64,000 nt of DNA from an uncultured Alphaproteobacteria bacterium (GCA_937873445.1 CALMWF010000044.1:33069-97068), one strand, 5' to 3'. Positions 28,147 through 37,343 are shown, counted from the stretch's first letter. Notes: a model not told the origin generated them from the letters alone. Program-made: numbers and translations.

Positions 28147-29733
28147 CTATTTCTTTTTCCCGAAACCGGGGAAACCCTTGAAGGGCGAGCCGCCCAGACC
28201 GGGCAGCCCCCCCAGGCCGCCCAGCCCCGGCAGCTTGCCGCCGCCGAGTCCGGGCAATTTCGACAGGTCACCGGGAAGGGCGGCACCGCTGCTTTTGGCG
28301 GCCTGCTCCATCATTTTCTTCATTTCCGGCGACAGTGCATTGGGGTCCATGGCGGCCAGTTCCGCCTGCATCTTTTCCATCTCGGCGGCATCCGGCATGC
28401 CCTTGCCGCCCATCATCTTGCCCAAGAGGCCCTTGCCCTTGCCCATCTGCTTCATCATGTCGGCCATCTGCAGATGCATCTTGAGCAGGCGGTTGACTTC
28501 CTCCACCTTGGTGCCAGAGCCCTGGGCCACGCGCTTGCGCCGCGAGCCGTTCATCACTTTGGGATTGCGCTTTTCCTGCCTGGTCATGGAGCCGATGATG
28601 GCCAGCTGGCGGTTCAGCACCTGCTTGTCGAAGTCGATGCCTTCCATCTGCTTCTTGATCTTGCCCATGCCGGGCAGCATGTTCATGACGCCGCCCATGC
28701 CGCCCAGCTTCTGCAACTGGCGCAGCTGATCGGCGAGATCGTCGAGGTCGAAGGACCCCTTGCGCATGCGGTCGGCAATCTTCTGGGCCTTTTCGGCGTC
28801 AATTTCCTGGGCGGCCCGCTCGACGAGGGAGACCACGTCGCCCATGCCAAGAATGCGGCCGGCAATGCGGCTGGGGTGGAAGTCCTCCAGCCCGTCCAGC
28901 TTTTCGCCGGTGCCCATGAGCTTGATGGGCTTGCCGGTGACGGCGCGCATGGAAAGGGCGGCACCGCCGCGGCCATCGCCGTCGATGCGGGTGAGCACAA
29001 TGCCGGTGATGCCGATCTTCTCGTCAAAGGCGCGGGCCAGGTTGACGGCGTCCTGACCGGTCAGGGCATCGGCCACCAGCAGGGTTTCATTGGGCTTGGC
29101 GATGTCGCGCACGGCGGCGGCTTCGGCCAGCAGTTCCTCGTCGATGTGCAGGCGGCCGGCGGTGTCGAGCATCACCACGTCAAAGCCGCCGCGGCGCGCT
29201 TCCGAAAGCGCCCGTTTGGCAATCTGGGGGGGCGTCTCGCCGGTGACGATGGGCAGGGTTGCCACCTTCACCTGCTGGCCCAGAATGGCCAGCTGCTCCT
29301 GGGCGGCGGGGCGGCGGGTGTCGAGCGAGGCCATCAGCACCTTGCGCTTCTCGCGGTCCTGCAGACGCCTGGCAATCTTGGCGGTGGTGGTGGTCTTGCC
29401 CGAGCCCTGCAGGCCGACCATGAGAATGGCCACCGGCGGCGCGGCCCGCAGATTGAGGCTTGCCCCCTCCGAGCCCAGTGTTTCCACCAGCGCATCGTGA
29501 ACGATCTTCACCACCATCTGGCCGGGCTTCACCGATTTCACGATCTCGGCGCCCACCGCCTTCTGGCGCACATTGTCGGTGAAGCTCTTCACCACCTCGA
29601 GGGCCACATCGGCCTCCAAGAGCGCCCGGCGCACCTCGCGCATGGCGGCATCAACATCGGCCTCCGACAGCGCACCGCGTCCGGTGAGCTTGTCGAGAAT
29701 GCCGGAGAGCCGCTCGCTCAAGGTTTCAAACAT
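28147..29733 (-). CDS. ffh: Signal recognition particle protein (SRP54)
   Basis: GTPase that with 4.5S RNA delivers nascent membrane proteins to FtsY. 528 residues: N domain, G1 GLQGSGKTT (107-115), DTAGRLH, TRIDGDGRGG, and the methionine-rich M domain with SRRKRVAQGSG, which binds SRP RNA. The last 100 residues are rich in Gly, Met and Pro. Start ATG 29733 is set by AAGGACGG just upstream. First gene of the ffh-rpsP-rimM-trmD-rplS operon; its receptor gene ftsY is at 32956 in the opposite direction. The SRP RNA gene is not in the window. Confidence 0.98.
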   Translation of the reverse strand: MFETLSERLSGILDKLTGRGALSEADVDAAMREVRRALLEADVALEVVKSFTDNVRQKAVGAEIVKSVKPGQMVVKIVHDALVETLGSEGASLNLRAAPPVAILMVGLQGSGKTTTTAKIARRLQDREKRKVLMASLDTRRPAAQEQLAILGQQVKVATLPIVTGETPPQIAKRALSEARRGGFDVVMLDTAGRLHIDEELLAEAAAVRDIAKPNETLLVADALTGQDAVNLARAFDEKIGITGIVLTRIDGDGRGGAALSMRAVTGKPIKLMGTGEKLDGLEDFHPSRIAGRILGMGDVVSLVERAAQEIDAEKAQKIADRMRKGSFDLDDLADQLRQLQKLGGMGGVMNMLPGMGKIKKQMEGIDFDKQVLNRQLAIIGSMTRQEKRNPKVMNGSRRKRVAQGSGTKVEEVNRLLKMHLQMADMMKQMGKGKGLLGKMMGGKGMPDAAEMEKMQAELAAMDPNALSPEMKKMMEQAAKSSGAALPGDLSKLPGLGGGKLPGLGGLGGLPGLGGSPFKGFPGFGKKK

Positions 29734-29897
29734 GGTTCCGTCCTTCATGATCGCGCCGGAGGATCCGGTCGCAATGTCTCAAACGCAAAACGCACCCGGG
29801 GGCGAAGCTCGCTGCCGGGTGGGGGACGCCGCACCTCCCGGGGTCAAAGCCCCATGTGTGCCGCCTCCTGGAACGTTCACCGTTCAAGAATGGGCCG

Positions 29898-29926
29898 GAA
29901 ATAGGCGAAGGGCCGGAAAAAGTCAA
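29898..29926 (-). promoter_or_regulatory. Probable promoter of the ffh operon
   Basis: On the minus strand TTGACT (29926-29921), 17 bases, TATTTC (29903-29898). It implies a leader of about 160 bases before ffh that contains GC-rich complementary segments. Confidence 0.5.
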
Positions 29927-29986
29927 ATGCCAGTCGTTCCGCAATTGCGGTCAAGCGCGGCGGCGGGGGACATGCTAGGGAGGACC

Positions 29987-30829
29987 ATGGAAACGCCCCA
30001 GACCCCGCTGGCCCAGGCCCTCTGGTTCTTCGAGAGCCACCTGTTTGAGCCGCCCGCCCTTGACGAGGCGGCGCGGCTTTGCGGCCTGTCGCGGTTTCAG
30101 CTGATCCGCCGCTTTGCCCTGGCCACGGGCATGACGCCGGGCGCCTATCTGCGCCGCCGCCGCCTGTCCGAGGCGGCCCGGCTGGTGGCGGGCGGGGCAG
30201 ATAACCTGCTCCATGTGGCGCTGGCCACGGGCTATGGCTCGCATGAGGCGCTGACCCGCGCCTTCCGCGACCAGTTCGGCCACACCCCGGAAGCCCTGCG
30301 CAACAGACCTGAGCTTGCCCGTCTTGATCTTCAGGAGGCCCTTGCCATGACCAGCGCCAAGACCGTGACCCTTGACCCGCCGCGCATTGAAACCCGCCGG
30401 GCCTTCAGCGTGGCCGGGCACAATGCCAGCTATGATTTCGCCAGCATGGCGGGCATTCCGCAGCAATGGATGGGGTTTCTGCCCCACCTCGGCGATTTCA
30501 CCGGTCATGACGGCGAAGGCTCCTATGGCGTGTGTCACAGCATGGGCGAGGAGGGTTTTGACTATCTGTGCGGTCTGGCGCTCAGGCCGGGTGAAGAAGT
30601 GCCCCGCGGCCTCAGCACCGTGACGCTGCCCGCGGGGCGCTATGCCATCTTCACCCATAGGGGGCACATCTCCGGCATCAGGGCGAGCTGGGCCGCTGCC
30701 ATGGAAGGCTGGCTGCCGCAGTCCGGCGAGACCATGGCCGATGGCCCGGCGCTTGAATATTACGGCCCCGACTTCGACGGCCGCACCGGCCATGGTCAGG
30801 TTGAAATCTGGATTCCGCTGAAGGGCTAG
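29987..30829 (+). CDS. AraC-family regulator with GyrI-like effector domain
   Basis: 280 residues. The AraC double helix-turn-helix is at the N-terminus (about 8-107: LSRFQLIRRFALATGMTP and VALATGYGSHEALTRAFRDQFG), followed by an effector-binding GyrI-like domain (about 120-280: ending GQVEIWIPLKG). This order is that of Rob/SoxS-like multidrug or small-molecule sensors. AGGGAGG precedes ATG 29987. It is divergent from ffh; target genes cannot be told from the window. Confidence 0.92.
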   Translation: METPQTPLAQALWFFESHLFEPPALDEAARLCGLSRFQLIRRFALATGMTPGAYLRRRRLSEAARLVAGGADNLLHVALATGYGSHEALTRAFRDQFGHTPEALRNRPELARLDLQEALAMTSAKTVTLDPPRIETRRAFSVAGHNASYDFASMAGIPQQWMGFLPHLGDFTGHDGEGSYGVCHSMGEEGFDYLCGLALRPGEEVPRGLSTVTLPAGRYAIFTHRGHISGIRASWAAAMEGWLPQSGETMADGPALEYYGPDFDGRTGHGQVEIWIPLKG

Positions 30830-30840
30830 TGTCCCCTAGC

Positions 30841-30857
30841 AAAGCCGGGGGCTTTTC
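30841..30857 (+). terminator. Short hairpin after the AraC-family gene
   Basis: AAAGCC, loop GGG, GGCTTT, T, in the 43-bp gap before dapF. Short stem and few Ts, so weak. Confidence 0.4.
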
Positions 30858-30872
30858 CCATATAAGCCCGGC

Positions 30873-31721
30873 ATGGGCGCTATTCCCTTTCGCAAGATGA
30901 ACGGCCTGGGCAATGATTTCGTGGTCTTTGACGGCCGCGAAAGCCCCGTGGCCATGACGGCGGAATGGGCCCGCGCCATCGCCGACCGCACGACCGGCAT
31001 TGGCTGCGACCAGGTGATCCTGCTCGAGCCTTCAACCCGCGCTGATGTCACCATGCGGATCTGGAACAATGGCGGCGGCGAGGTGGAAAGCTGCGGCAAT
31101 GCCTCGCGCTGCATCGCCGATCTGCTGTTTGCAGAAAAGAACAGCAGCACCGCCACCATCGACACCCGGGGCGGCTTTCTGGCCGCCATGAAGGCGGGCG
31201 AAGGGCTGGTGACGGTGGACATGGGCGCGCCGCGCTTTGCCTGGCAGGACATTCCACTGTCGGAACCCTTTGCCGACACGCGCCACATTGAACTGTCGGT
31301 GGGGCCCATCGAGGCTCCGCTCATTCATTCGCCGTCGGTGGTCAATGTCGGCAATCCCCACTGCATCTTCTGGGTCAAGGACCTTGAGGTGGTGGACCTG
31401 GCCAAGACCGGCCCCATGCTGGAGCATCATCTGCTGTTTCCGGAGGGGGCCAACATCTCGCTGGCCCGGGTTGACGGCCCCGAGCATGTGACCGTCAAGG
31501 TGTGGGAACGGGCGGCGGGCCTGACACGGGCCTGCGGCACGGCGGCCTGCGCGGTGACGGCGGCGGGCGCGCGGCTCAGAAAATTCGGCCGCAGGGTGAC
31601 GGTGGCCCTTCCGGGCGGACCGCTGTTCATGGAGTGGCGCGCGAGTGATGACCACATCCTCATGACCGGGGCCGTGGCCCATGAGTTTGACGGCGTTCTG
31701 CCACCGGAGCTGTGGCGGTGA
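30873..31721 (+). CDS. dapF: Diaminopimelate epimerase
   Basis: Converts LL- to meso-diaminopimelate for lysine and peptidoglycan. 282 residues; the two catalytic cysteines are Cys74 in ESCGNASRC and Cys221 in RACGTAAC. First gene of dapF-mtaB-ftsY-yciB, each overlapping the next by 4 bp, so a single transcript with coupled translation. Confidence 0.97.
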   Translation: MGAIPFRKMNGLGNDFVVFDGRESPVAMTAEWARAIADRTTGIGCDQVILLEPSTRADVTMRIWNNGGGEVESCGNASRCIADLLFAEKNSSTATIDTRGGFLAAMKAGEGLVTVDMGAPRFAWQDIPLSEPFADTRHIELSVGPIEAPLIHSPSVVNVGNPHCIFWVKDLEVVDLAKTGPMLEHHLLFPEGANISLARVDGPEHVTVKVWERAAGLTRACGTAACAVTAAGARLRKFGRRVTVALPGGPLFMEWRASDDHILMTGAVAHEFDGVLPPELWR

Positions 31722-32959
31722 GCACTGCCTTCATCACCTTCGGCTGCCGTCTGAACACGGCGGAAACCGAGATCATGCGTGGCCACGCCGAACGGGCGGG
31801 GCTTGACCATGCCGTCATCATCAATTCCTGCGCGGTGACGGCGGAGGCCACGCGCCAGGCGCGGCAGGCCATTCGCAAGGCGCGGCGTGAGCACCCCGAG
31901 GCGAAAATCATCGTCACCGGCTGTGCCGCCCAGACGGACACCTCCATGTTCGAGGCCATGACCGAGGTTGATGTCATTCTCGGCAATGATGAAAAGCTTC
32001 GGGCGGAAAGCTGGACCCTGGCGGGGCCGCGCGCCCGTGTGTCCGACATCATGGCGGTGCGCGGCAATGCGCCGCCCGCCATCGAGCGGCTGACGGCGCG
32101 CACCCGCGCCTTCCTGCAGGTGCAGAACGGCTGCGACCACCGCTGCACCTTCTGCATCATTCCCTTCGGCCGGGGCAATTCGCGCTCGGTGGCTGCCGAT
32201 GAGGCGGTAGCCCAGGCGAAGACCCTGACGGAAGCGGGTTATGCCGAACTGGTGCTGTCGGGAGTGGACCTCACCTCCTGGGGGGCAGACCTTCAGGGGG
32301 CGCCGAAGCTGGGGGCGCTGGTCAGGCGGCTTCTGGCCGAGGTGCCGGGTCTCAGGCGGCTGCGGCTGTCGTCCATCGATTCCATCGAGGCTGATCCGGA
32401 GCTGGTGGCCATCATGGGTGGCGAGGAGCGGGTGATGCCGCATCTTCACCTGTCGCTGCAGGCGGGTGACGACCTGATCCTGAAGCGCATGAAGCGCAGG
32501 CATTCGCGCCAGCAGGCGGTGGATTTCTGCGGGGCACTGCGCGCCCGCCGCCCGGACATGCAGTTCGGGGCCGATCTCATTGCCGGCTTTCCCACCGAAA
32601 CCGCGGCCATGCATGACAATTCGCTCCGCCTCATTGATGACTGCGGCCTGACCTACACTCACATCTTTCCGTTTTCGCCCCGGCCCGGCACGCCGGCCGC
32701 ACTGATGCCACAGGTGGCCAAGGCCGAGATCAAGGCACGGGCAGCAACCTTGCGCGCGGCGGGCGAGCGGCGTCTTGCGGCGTTTCTGGCTTCCGAAGTG
32801 GGGGCCACCCGCGATATTCTGGTGGAGACCGAAGCCATGGGCCGCACGGCCCATTTCGCCATGGTGAAATTCGCCGAGCGCATGCGCCCCGGCAGCGTGG
32901 TGACGGCGCGGCTTCTGTCCGCCACGCCCACCCATCTCGAAGCGAGGCTTGCGGCATGA
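31718..32959 (+). CDS. mtaB: tRNA ms2t6A methylthiotransferase MtaB
   Basis: Adds a methylthio group to t6A37 of tRNA. 413 residues: an N-terminal UPF0004 domain with three Fe-S cysteines (about C10, C38, C69) and a radical-SAM domain with CxxxCxxC at C139, C143 and C146 (NGCDHRCTFC). GTG 31718 is chosen because GGAG is eight bases upstream and it gives a 4-bp overlap with dapF; the GTG two codons earlier is too close to that site. Confidence 0.94.
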   Translation: MSTAFITFGCRLNTAETEIMRGHAERAGLDHAVIINSCAVTAEATRQARQAIRKARREHPEAKIIVTGCAAQTDTSMFEAMTEVDVILGNDEKLRAESWTLAGPRARVSDIMAVRGNAPPAIERLTARTRAFLQVQNGCDHRCTFCIIPFGRGNSRSVAADEAVAQAKTLTEAGYAELVLSGVDLTSWGADLQGAPKLGALVRRLLAEVPGLRRLRLSSIDSIEADPELVAIMGGEERVMPHLHLSLQAGDDLILKRMKRRHSRQQAVDFCGALRARRPDMQFGADLIAGFPTETAAMHDNSLRLIDDCGLTYTHIFPFSPRPGTPAALMPQVAKAEIKARAATLRAAGERRLAAFLASEVGATRDILVETEAMGRTAHFAMVKFAERMRPGSVVTARLLSATPTHLEARLAA

Positions 32960-34473
32960 GCGGCTTTTTCAAGAAACTGTTCCACCGTCTGGCGGGCAAG
33001 GGCAATCTGGCGGAAATGACGCCGGAAGCCCCGGTGGCGGAGGAGGTGGAGCGCGCTGTGGCGCCTGCTCCTGCGCCTGAGGAAATCGTCGAGATACAGG
33101 CCGAGGACGGCGCCTATGAGGTGGAAGCCCCCGCCCCGGTCAAAACGCTGAAGGCCCCGGCAAGGAAGGCTGAGGCAAGGACGCCCGAAGCCAGGACAAA
33201 AAAACCGGAGGCCAGGAAGGCAGAACCCCGGAAGGTTGAGGTGAAGAAGGCCGAGGCGAAGAAGCCGGAGGCCAAAAAGCCTGAGCCGAAGAAGCCGGAG
33301 GCCAAAAAGCCTGAGCCTACAAAACCGGAACCGAAAAAAGCGGCGCCGAGGCCCGAAAAAAAACCCAAGGCTGCGCCGGTGGCGGAAGAGCCGGTGGTGG
33401 TGGACATTGCGCCGCCGCCTGCGCCCGCGCCGGAGCCTGAACCAGACCGGGACGTGACGATCAGCCCGGCCGAGCCGGATAGGGTGCCGGCGGTGGCGGC
33501 ACAGGAACCCGCCCCCCTGCCGGAGCCCGTGCCCGAAGCCGAAGCGCCCGCGCGCGGCGGCTGGTTCTCGCGGCTGCGCGAGGGTCTGTCCAAATCGTCG
33601 CGCTCCATCACCGGTTCCATCACCACCATCTTCACCCAGCGCAAGCTCAATGCCGAGACGCTGCAGGAACTTGAAGACGTGCTCATTCAGGCCGACCTCG
33701 GCCTGCCGGTGGCCGAGCGCATCATTGCCGAGGTGTCGCGCGGCCGCTTCGACAAGGAGATTGGCGCTGACGAGGTGAAGGCCATTCTGGCCGCCGAAGT
33801 GGCCAAGGTGTTGCGCCCGGTGGAAATCCCCTTCACCTTCGGCGCGGAGAAACCCTATGTCATTCTGGTGGTGGGGGTGAACGGCGGCGGCAAGACCACC
33901 ACCATCGGCAAGCTGGGCAGCATTGCCACGCGCGAGGGCTTCAAGGTGATGTTCGCCGCCTGTGATACATTCCGGGCGGCGGCCATTGAACAACTCAGTG
34001 TCTGGGGCAGCCGCATCGGCGCCAGGACCATCTCACGGCCGACGGGTGCCGATGCGGCGGGTCTTGCCTTTGACGCCCTCAAGGAGGCGCAGGAGACGGG
34101 CACCGACATTCTGTTCATTGATACGGCTGGCCGCCTGCAGAACAAGGCCCATCTGATGGATGAACTCGACAAGGTGGTGCGGGTCATCAAGAAGCGCGAT
34201 CAGGCTGCTCCGCATGCGGTGCTGCTGGTTTTGGACGCCACCACCGGGCAGAACGCCATGGCCCAGGCCGATATTTTCACCAAGGTGGCAGGAGTGACCG
34301 GCATCATCATGACCAAGCTGGACGGCACGGCGCGCGGCGGCATTCTGGTGGCCATTGCCGACAAGTTCAAACTCCCGGTGCATGCCATTGGGGTGGGCGA
34401 AAAGATTGACGACCTGCAGCCCTTTGACGCCGAGGGCTTTGCCCGGGCCATTGCCGGACTGGGTGAGGCATGA
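32956..34473 (+). CDS. ftsY: SRP receptor FtsY with long Lys/Pro/Glu-rich linker
   Basis: 505 residues. Residues 1-15 can form an amphipathic membrane-targeting helix (FFKKLFHRLAG). Residues about 20-195 are disordered: first acidic, then KPEAKKPEPKK-type repeats (about 65-140), then Pro/Glu. The NG GTPase domain starts near 200, with G1 GVNGGGKTTT near 305, CDTFRAAA, DTAGRLQNK and TKLDGTARGG. At DNA level a 30-base unit is perfectly duplicated at 33258-33317. Overlaps mtaB and yciB by 4 bp each. Confidence 0.96.
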   Translation: MSGFFKKLFHRLAGKGNLAEMTPEAPVAEEVERAVAPAPAPEEIVEIQAEDGAYEVEAPAPVKTLKAPARKAEARTPEARTKKPEARKAEPRKVEVKKAEAKKPEAKKPEPKKPEAKKPEPTKPEPKKAAPRPEKKPKAAPVAEEPVVVDIAPPPAPAPEPEPDRDVTISPAEPDRVPAVAAQEPAPLPEPVPEAEAPARGGWFSRLREGLSKSSRSITGSITTIFTQRKLNAETLQELEDVLIQADLGLPVAERIIAEVSRGRFDKEIGADEVKAILAAEVAKVLRPVEIPFTFGAEKPYVILVVGVNGGGKTTTIGKLGSIATREGFKVMFAACDTFRAAAIEQLSVWGSRIGARTISRPTGADAAGLAFDALKEAQETGTDILFIDTAGRLQNKAHLMDELDKVVRVIKKRDQAAPHAVLLVLDATTGQNAMAQADIFTKVAGVTGIIMTKLDGTARGGILVAIADKFKLPVHAIGVGEKIDDLQPFDAEGFARAIAGLGEA

Positions 34474-35051
34474 GTGAAAAAAAGCTGACCCAGGGGCAGA
34501 AACTGCTGCTCGATTTTGCCCCCCTGGCGATTTTCTTCCTCGCCAACTGGAAGGCGGGGATTTTCTGGGGCACCGGCCTGTTCATGGCGGCAACCGCCGT
34601 GGCGCTGGTGGCGGGCTATGTGCTCACCGGCACCGTCGCCCGCATGCCGCTGCTCACAGCCCTCTTCGTCGGCCTGTTCGGCGGCCTCACCATCTGGCTG
34701 CACAATGACCTGTTCATCAAGATCAAGGTGACGCTGATCAATGCCCTGTTCGGCACAGCCCTTCTGGCCGGGCTGCGCTACGACCACATCTTTCTCAAGG
34801 CGCTGATGGGCGAGATGGTGGACATGCCCAAGGTGGCCTGGCGCAGGCTCACCATCCGCTGGGGCCTTTTCTTTCTCGCCATGGCTGCCCTCAACGAGAT
34901 GGTGTGGCGCAATGTCTCAACTGACATGTGGGTCAACTTCAAGGTGTTTGGCCTGTTCGGGCTCACCCTGGTGTTTGCGCTGGCCAATGCCCCCTTCATG
35001 GCCAAATACATGGAAGAACCGGGCGCAGAAAAACCTTCCGCTGACGGATGA
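34470..35051 (+). CDS. yciB: Septation/inner-membrane protein YciB (IspZ)
   Basis: 193 residues, about five membrane helices. LLLDFAPLAIFFL near the N-terminus and RWGLFFLAMAALNEMVWRNVSTDMWVNFKVFG, split here as RWGLFFLAMAALNE and WVNFKVFG, are the family landmarks. It affects envelope integrity and cell division in other bacteria. Last of the dapF unit, typically next to ftsY in alphaproteobacteria. Confidence 0.94.
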   Translation: MSEKKLTQGQKLLLDFAPLAIFFLANWKAGIFWGTGLFMAATAVALVAGYVLTGTVARMPLLTALFVGLFGGLTIWLHNDLFIKIKVTLINALFGTALLAGLRYDHIFLKALMGEMVDMPKVAWRRLTIRWGLFFLAMAALNEMVWRNVSTDMWVNFKVFGLFGLTLVFALANAPFMAKYMEEPGAEKPSADG

Positions 35052-35106
35052 AGGGCAGCGCCCTTTGCGCAAACGATCACTCTTGTCAAGAGTTGCAATC
35101 CGTGCG

Positions 35107-35132
35107 CGGATGATTTTAATTTTAGTCATCGG
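35107..35132. promoter_or_regulatory. AT-rich inverted repeat upstream of the MarR-family gene
   Basis: GATGA (35109-35113) and TCATC (35126-35130) flank an AT-rich TTTTAATTTTAG centre. The 22-bp dyad with an AT core resembles MarR operators and lies about 150 bp before the regulator gene; autoregulation is an inference. Confidence 0.4.
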
Positions 35133-35277
35133 ACAGGGAGTTTGACCGGGATCAAACCGGCGCTTCGCTTTTTCCTTGCCGCCCCGAAAACGAGCGGCTA
35201 GGAGTCTGGCCGCCCTTCACCGGGTGGCATGCGGAGACCATTCCCGGCCATGTGAGTAAGCATCGAGGAGCAGAGGC

Positions 35278-35781
35278 ATGACGGTTGCCAAAGATGCCCG
35301 GCAGTTGACGCGGTCCTTCACCCATCTTCTGAAACGGGCGGTACAATATTCCGTACACCTCTACATGAACGAAGCCGGCAAGTCCGGTCTTACCCACCGC
35401 CAGTTCACCGTGCTGCTCGCCGCTGACGCGCACGAGGGGAAGAGCCAGACGGAACTCGTCAAGATCACCGGCATCGACCGCTCGACGCTGGCCGATCTGG
35501 TGGCCCGCCTCATGGCCCAGGGCTATCTGCAGCGCCGCCGCACCAAGGATGACGCGCGCACCAACTCCATCAAGCTCACGCCCATTGGCAAGAAGGTCCT
35601 GAGGCAGGCCCAGGGCGGGGCCGAGGAAGTGGACAAGAAGATGCTCCAGCTGCTGCCGGCCTCGGAGCGCAAGAGCATGGTGGATTGCCTGAGCCTGCTT
35701 GCCACGGAAATGGACATGATCGACAGCAAGGCCGAACTGGAAGCGGAGGGGTCAAAGCGCCGCCCGCGCAAACGCAGCTGA
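35278..35781 (+). CDS. MarR-family winged-helix regulator
   Basis: 167 residues. Winged helix: LTHRQFTVLLA, KSQTELVKITGIDRSTLADLVARL (recognition helix about 62-85; read as two parts), and the wing RRRTKDDARTNSIKLT with the conserved DxRxxxxxLT pattern. The C-terminus is basic (RRPRKRS), unusual for the family and possibly adding DNA contacts. It is monocistronic, ended by the terminator at 35805. Ligand and targets unknown. Confidence 0.9.
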   Translation: MTVAKDARQLTRSFTHLLKRAVQYSVHLYMNEAGKSGLTHRQFTVLLAADAHEGKSQTELVKITGIDRSTLADLVARLMAQGYLQRRRTKDDARTNSIKLTPIGKKVLRQAQGGAEEVDKKMLQLLPASERKSMVDCLSLLATEMDMIDSKAELEAEGSKRRPRKRS

Positions 35782-35804
35782 GGCCGGTCACCGGCACTGA
35801 AGGG

Positions 35805-35837
35805 AAAAGCCTGATGGGTCCATCAGGCTTTTATTTT
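35805..35837 (+). terminator. Intrinsic terminator of the MarR-family gene
   Basis: AAAAGCCTGATG, loop GGTC, CATCAGGCTTTT, then ATTTTG. Can act in both directions between convergent marR-type and ccmG genes. Confidence 0.9.
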
Positions 35838-35871
35838 GTCCGGAAGGCACGGCAGAAGCTTGCCGCGCCGG

Positions 35872-36450
35872 TCAGGGCGCCGGCGGCAGCGGCGTTTTGG
35901 CCTTGGTGATTTCGGCATCAAGGGTGCCATTGGCCATGGCCTGCATGATGCCGCCCACCAGCTTGAAGCGGATCATGCCGCTACCGTCCACGATGTAGGA
36001 TTCCGGTACGCCATAGGTGCCCCAGTCGATGCCGGCACGGCCCCGGTCGTCAAAGCCCACGGCGGTGAAGGGCTGGCCGAGCTGTTTCAGGAAGCTCAGC
36101 GCGTTGTCGGGCTTGTCCTTGTAGTTGATGGAGACGAGGCGCAGGTCCGGGCGCTTGGCCAGTTCCACCAGGCTCGGCTGTTCCTCGCGGCAGGGGATGC
36201 ACCAGGAGGCCCAGACATTGACCAGGGTGACATCGCCCTTCTTCAGATCGGCGGTGGCAAGGCCCGGCACATCCAGGCCCGGCACGGGCCCCAGAGAAAA
36301 CTCCGGCACCGGCTTGCCGATGAGGGCCGAGGGCAGCGTGTTGGGATCACCGAACAGCCCCTTCCAGAACAGGGCGGCCAGGGCGGCAAAGACCAGGATG
36401 GGCAGCAGGGCCAGCCCGGCGCGGCGGGGTTTTTGCGGTTCAGCGGTCAT
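35872..36450 (-). CDS. ccmG: Cytochrome c biogenesis thiol reductase CcmG/DsbE
   Basis: Membrane-anchored periplasmic thioredoxin-like protein that keeps apocytochrome c heme-site cysteines reduced. 192 residues: one helix (about 13-31), the CcmG-specific GKPVPEFSLGPV segment, active site WCIPC within NVWASWCIPCREEQP, and YGVPESYIVDG with the cis-proline. Start ATG 36450 overlaps the ccmD end by 11 bp. Confidence 0.96.
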   Translation of the reverse strand: MTAEPQKPRRAGLALLPILVFAALAALFWKGLFGDPNTLPSALIGKPVPEFSLGPVPGLDVPGLATADLKKGDVTLVNVWASWCIPCREEQPSLVELAKRPDLRLVSINYKDKPDNALSFLKQLGQPFTAVGFDDRGRAGIDWGTYGVPESYIVDGSGMIRFKLVGGIMQAMANGTLDAEITKAKTPLPPAP

Positions 36451-36598
36451 GGGATGAGCCTGCGTTCTTGCGGCGCTCCAGTTCGCGGGCGCGGCCGCGG
36501 TCTGTGGCCAGAATGGCAATGACCAGGCCGCCCACCACCACAGCGGTGAGAAGATAGGACGCCAGCACGAAACCGATGTGGGGAGCAGAGAAATCCAT
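36440..36598 (-). CDS. ccmD: Heme exporter protein CcmD
   Basis: A 52-residue single-span protein: MDFSAPHIGFVLASY, a helix to about residue 31, then a basic RGRARELERRKN tail. It is needed to release holo-CcmE from CcmC. The start shares one base with the ccmC stop (TGATG) and the end overlaps ccmG. Position between ccmC and ccmG is decisive for such a short gene. Confidence 0.94.
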   Translation of the reverse strand: MDFSAPHIGFVLASYLLTAVVVGGLVIAILATDRGRARELERRKNAGSSHDR

Positions 36599-37320
36599 CA
36601 CAGGGCTCCCACATCATGCATGTGCAGGCGGTGCAGCTTGCGCGCCGCAATCTCGCTGCGCAGCGCGGTGAGGTGCAGCGCCACAAACAGAATGTTGAAG
36701 GCCAGGCCCATGACCAGAAGTGGCCACAGCATGTCGTTGGAAATGGCGGGGCCGCCCATTTTGAACACCGAGGACGGCTGGTGCAGCGTGTTCCACCAGT
36801 CGACCGAGAATTTCACGATGGGAATGTTGATGGCGCCCACCAGCGCCACGACCCGGGCGATGCTGGCGGCGAGATCCCATTCCTCCACCGCCTGCCACAC
36901 GGCGATATAGCCCAGATAGAACAGCATGAGCACGAACATGGAGGTGAGGCGGGCATCCCACACCCACCAGGCGCCCCACATGGGCTTGCCCCAGAGGGAG
37001 CCGGTGGCCAGGGCGATGAAGCAGAAGGCAGCCCCGATGGGGGCGGCCACCTTGGCGGCGGCGTCGGCCAGCGGATGGCGGAAAATGATGGCGATGGCCG
37101 AGGCAAAGGCCATGACGCCATAGGCAAAGAGCGAAAGCCAGGCGGCGGGCACATGGACATACATGATGCGCACCGTCTCGCCCTGCTGATAGTCGGCAGG
37201 GGCGGTGATCAGCGCACCATAAAGGCCGAGGCCGAGAAGGATGAGGGCGGCCGCCCAGACCCAGGGCAGCAGGGCATTGGCAAGGGCGAGGAAGCGGGTG
37301 GGGTTGGCGAAATTCTGCAT
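36598..37320 (-). CDS. ccmC: Heme transporter/lyase subunit CcmC
   Basis: 240 residues, six membrane helices, with the tryptophan-rich heme-handling motif WGAWWVWDARLTS and flanking histidines. It attaches heme to CcmE. ATG 37320 is used; a GTG two codons upstream is possible. Third gene of ccmABCDG. Confidence 0.97.
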   Translation of the reverse strand: MQNFANPTRFLALANALLPWVWAAALILLGLGLYGALITAPADYQQGETVRIMYVHVPAAWLSLFAYGVMAFASAIAIIFRHPLADAAAKVAAPIGAAFCFIALATGSLWGKPMWGAWWVWDARLTSMFVLMLFYLGYIAVWQAVEEWDLAASIARVVALVGAINIPIVKFSVDWWNTLHQPSSVFKMGGPAISNDMLWPLLVMGLAFNILFVALHLTALRSEIAARKLHRLHMHDVGAL

Positions 37321-37343
37321 GGTCACAGTCTAGGGCGTTGAGC

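Noticed and set aside
28126..29904. Long open frame (592 codons) on the plus strand opposite ffh
   Set aside because: It is antisense to a complete ffh with all SRP54 motifs; its product is rich in His, Gly and Gln as expected from reading GC-rich coding DNA backwards.
29749..29986. SRP RNA gene upstream of ffh
   Set aside because: GC-rich complementary segments exist but the conserved SRP RNA loop sequence is missing on both strands.
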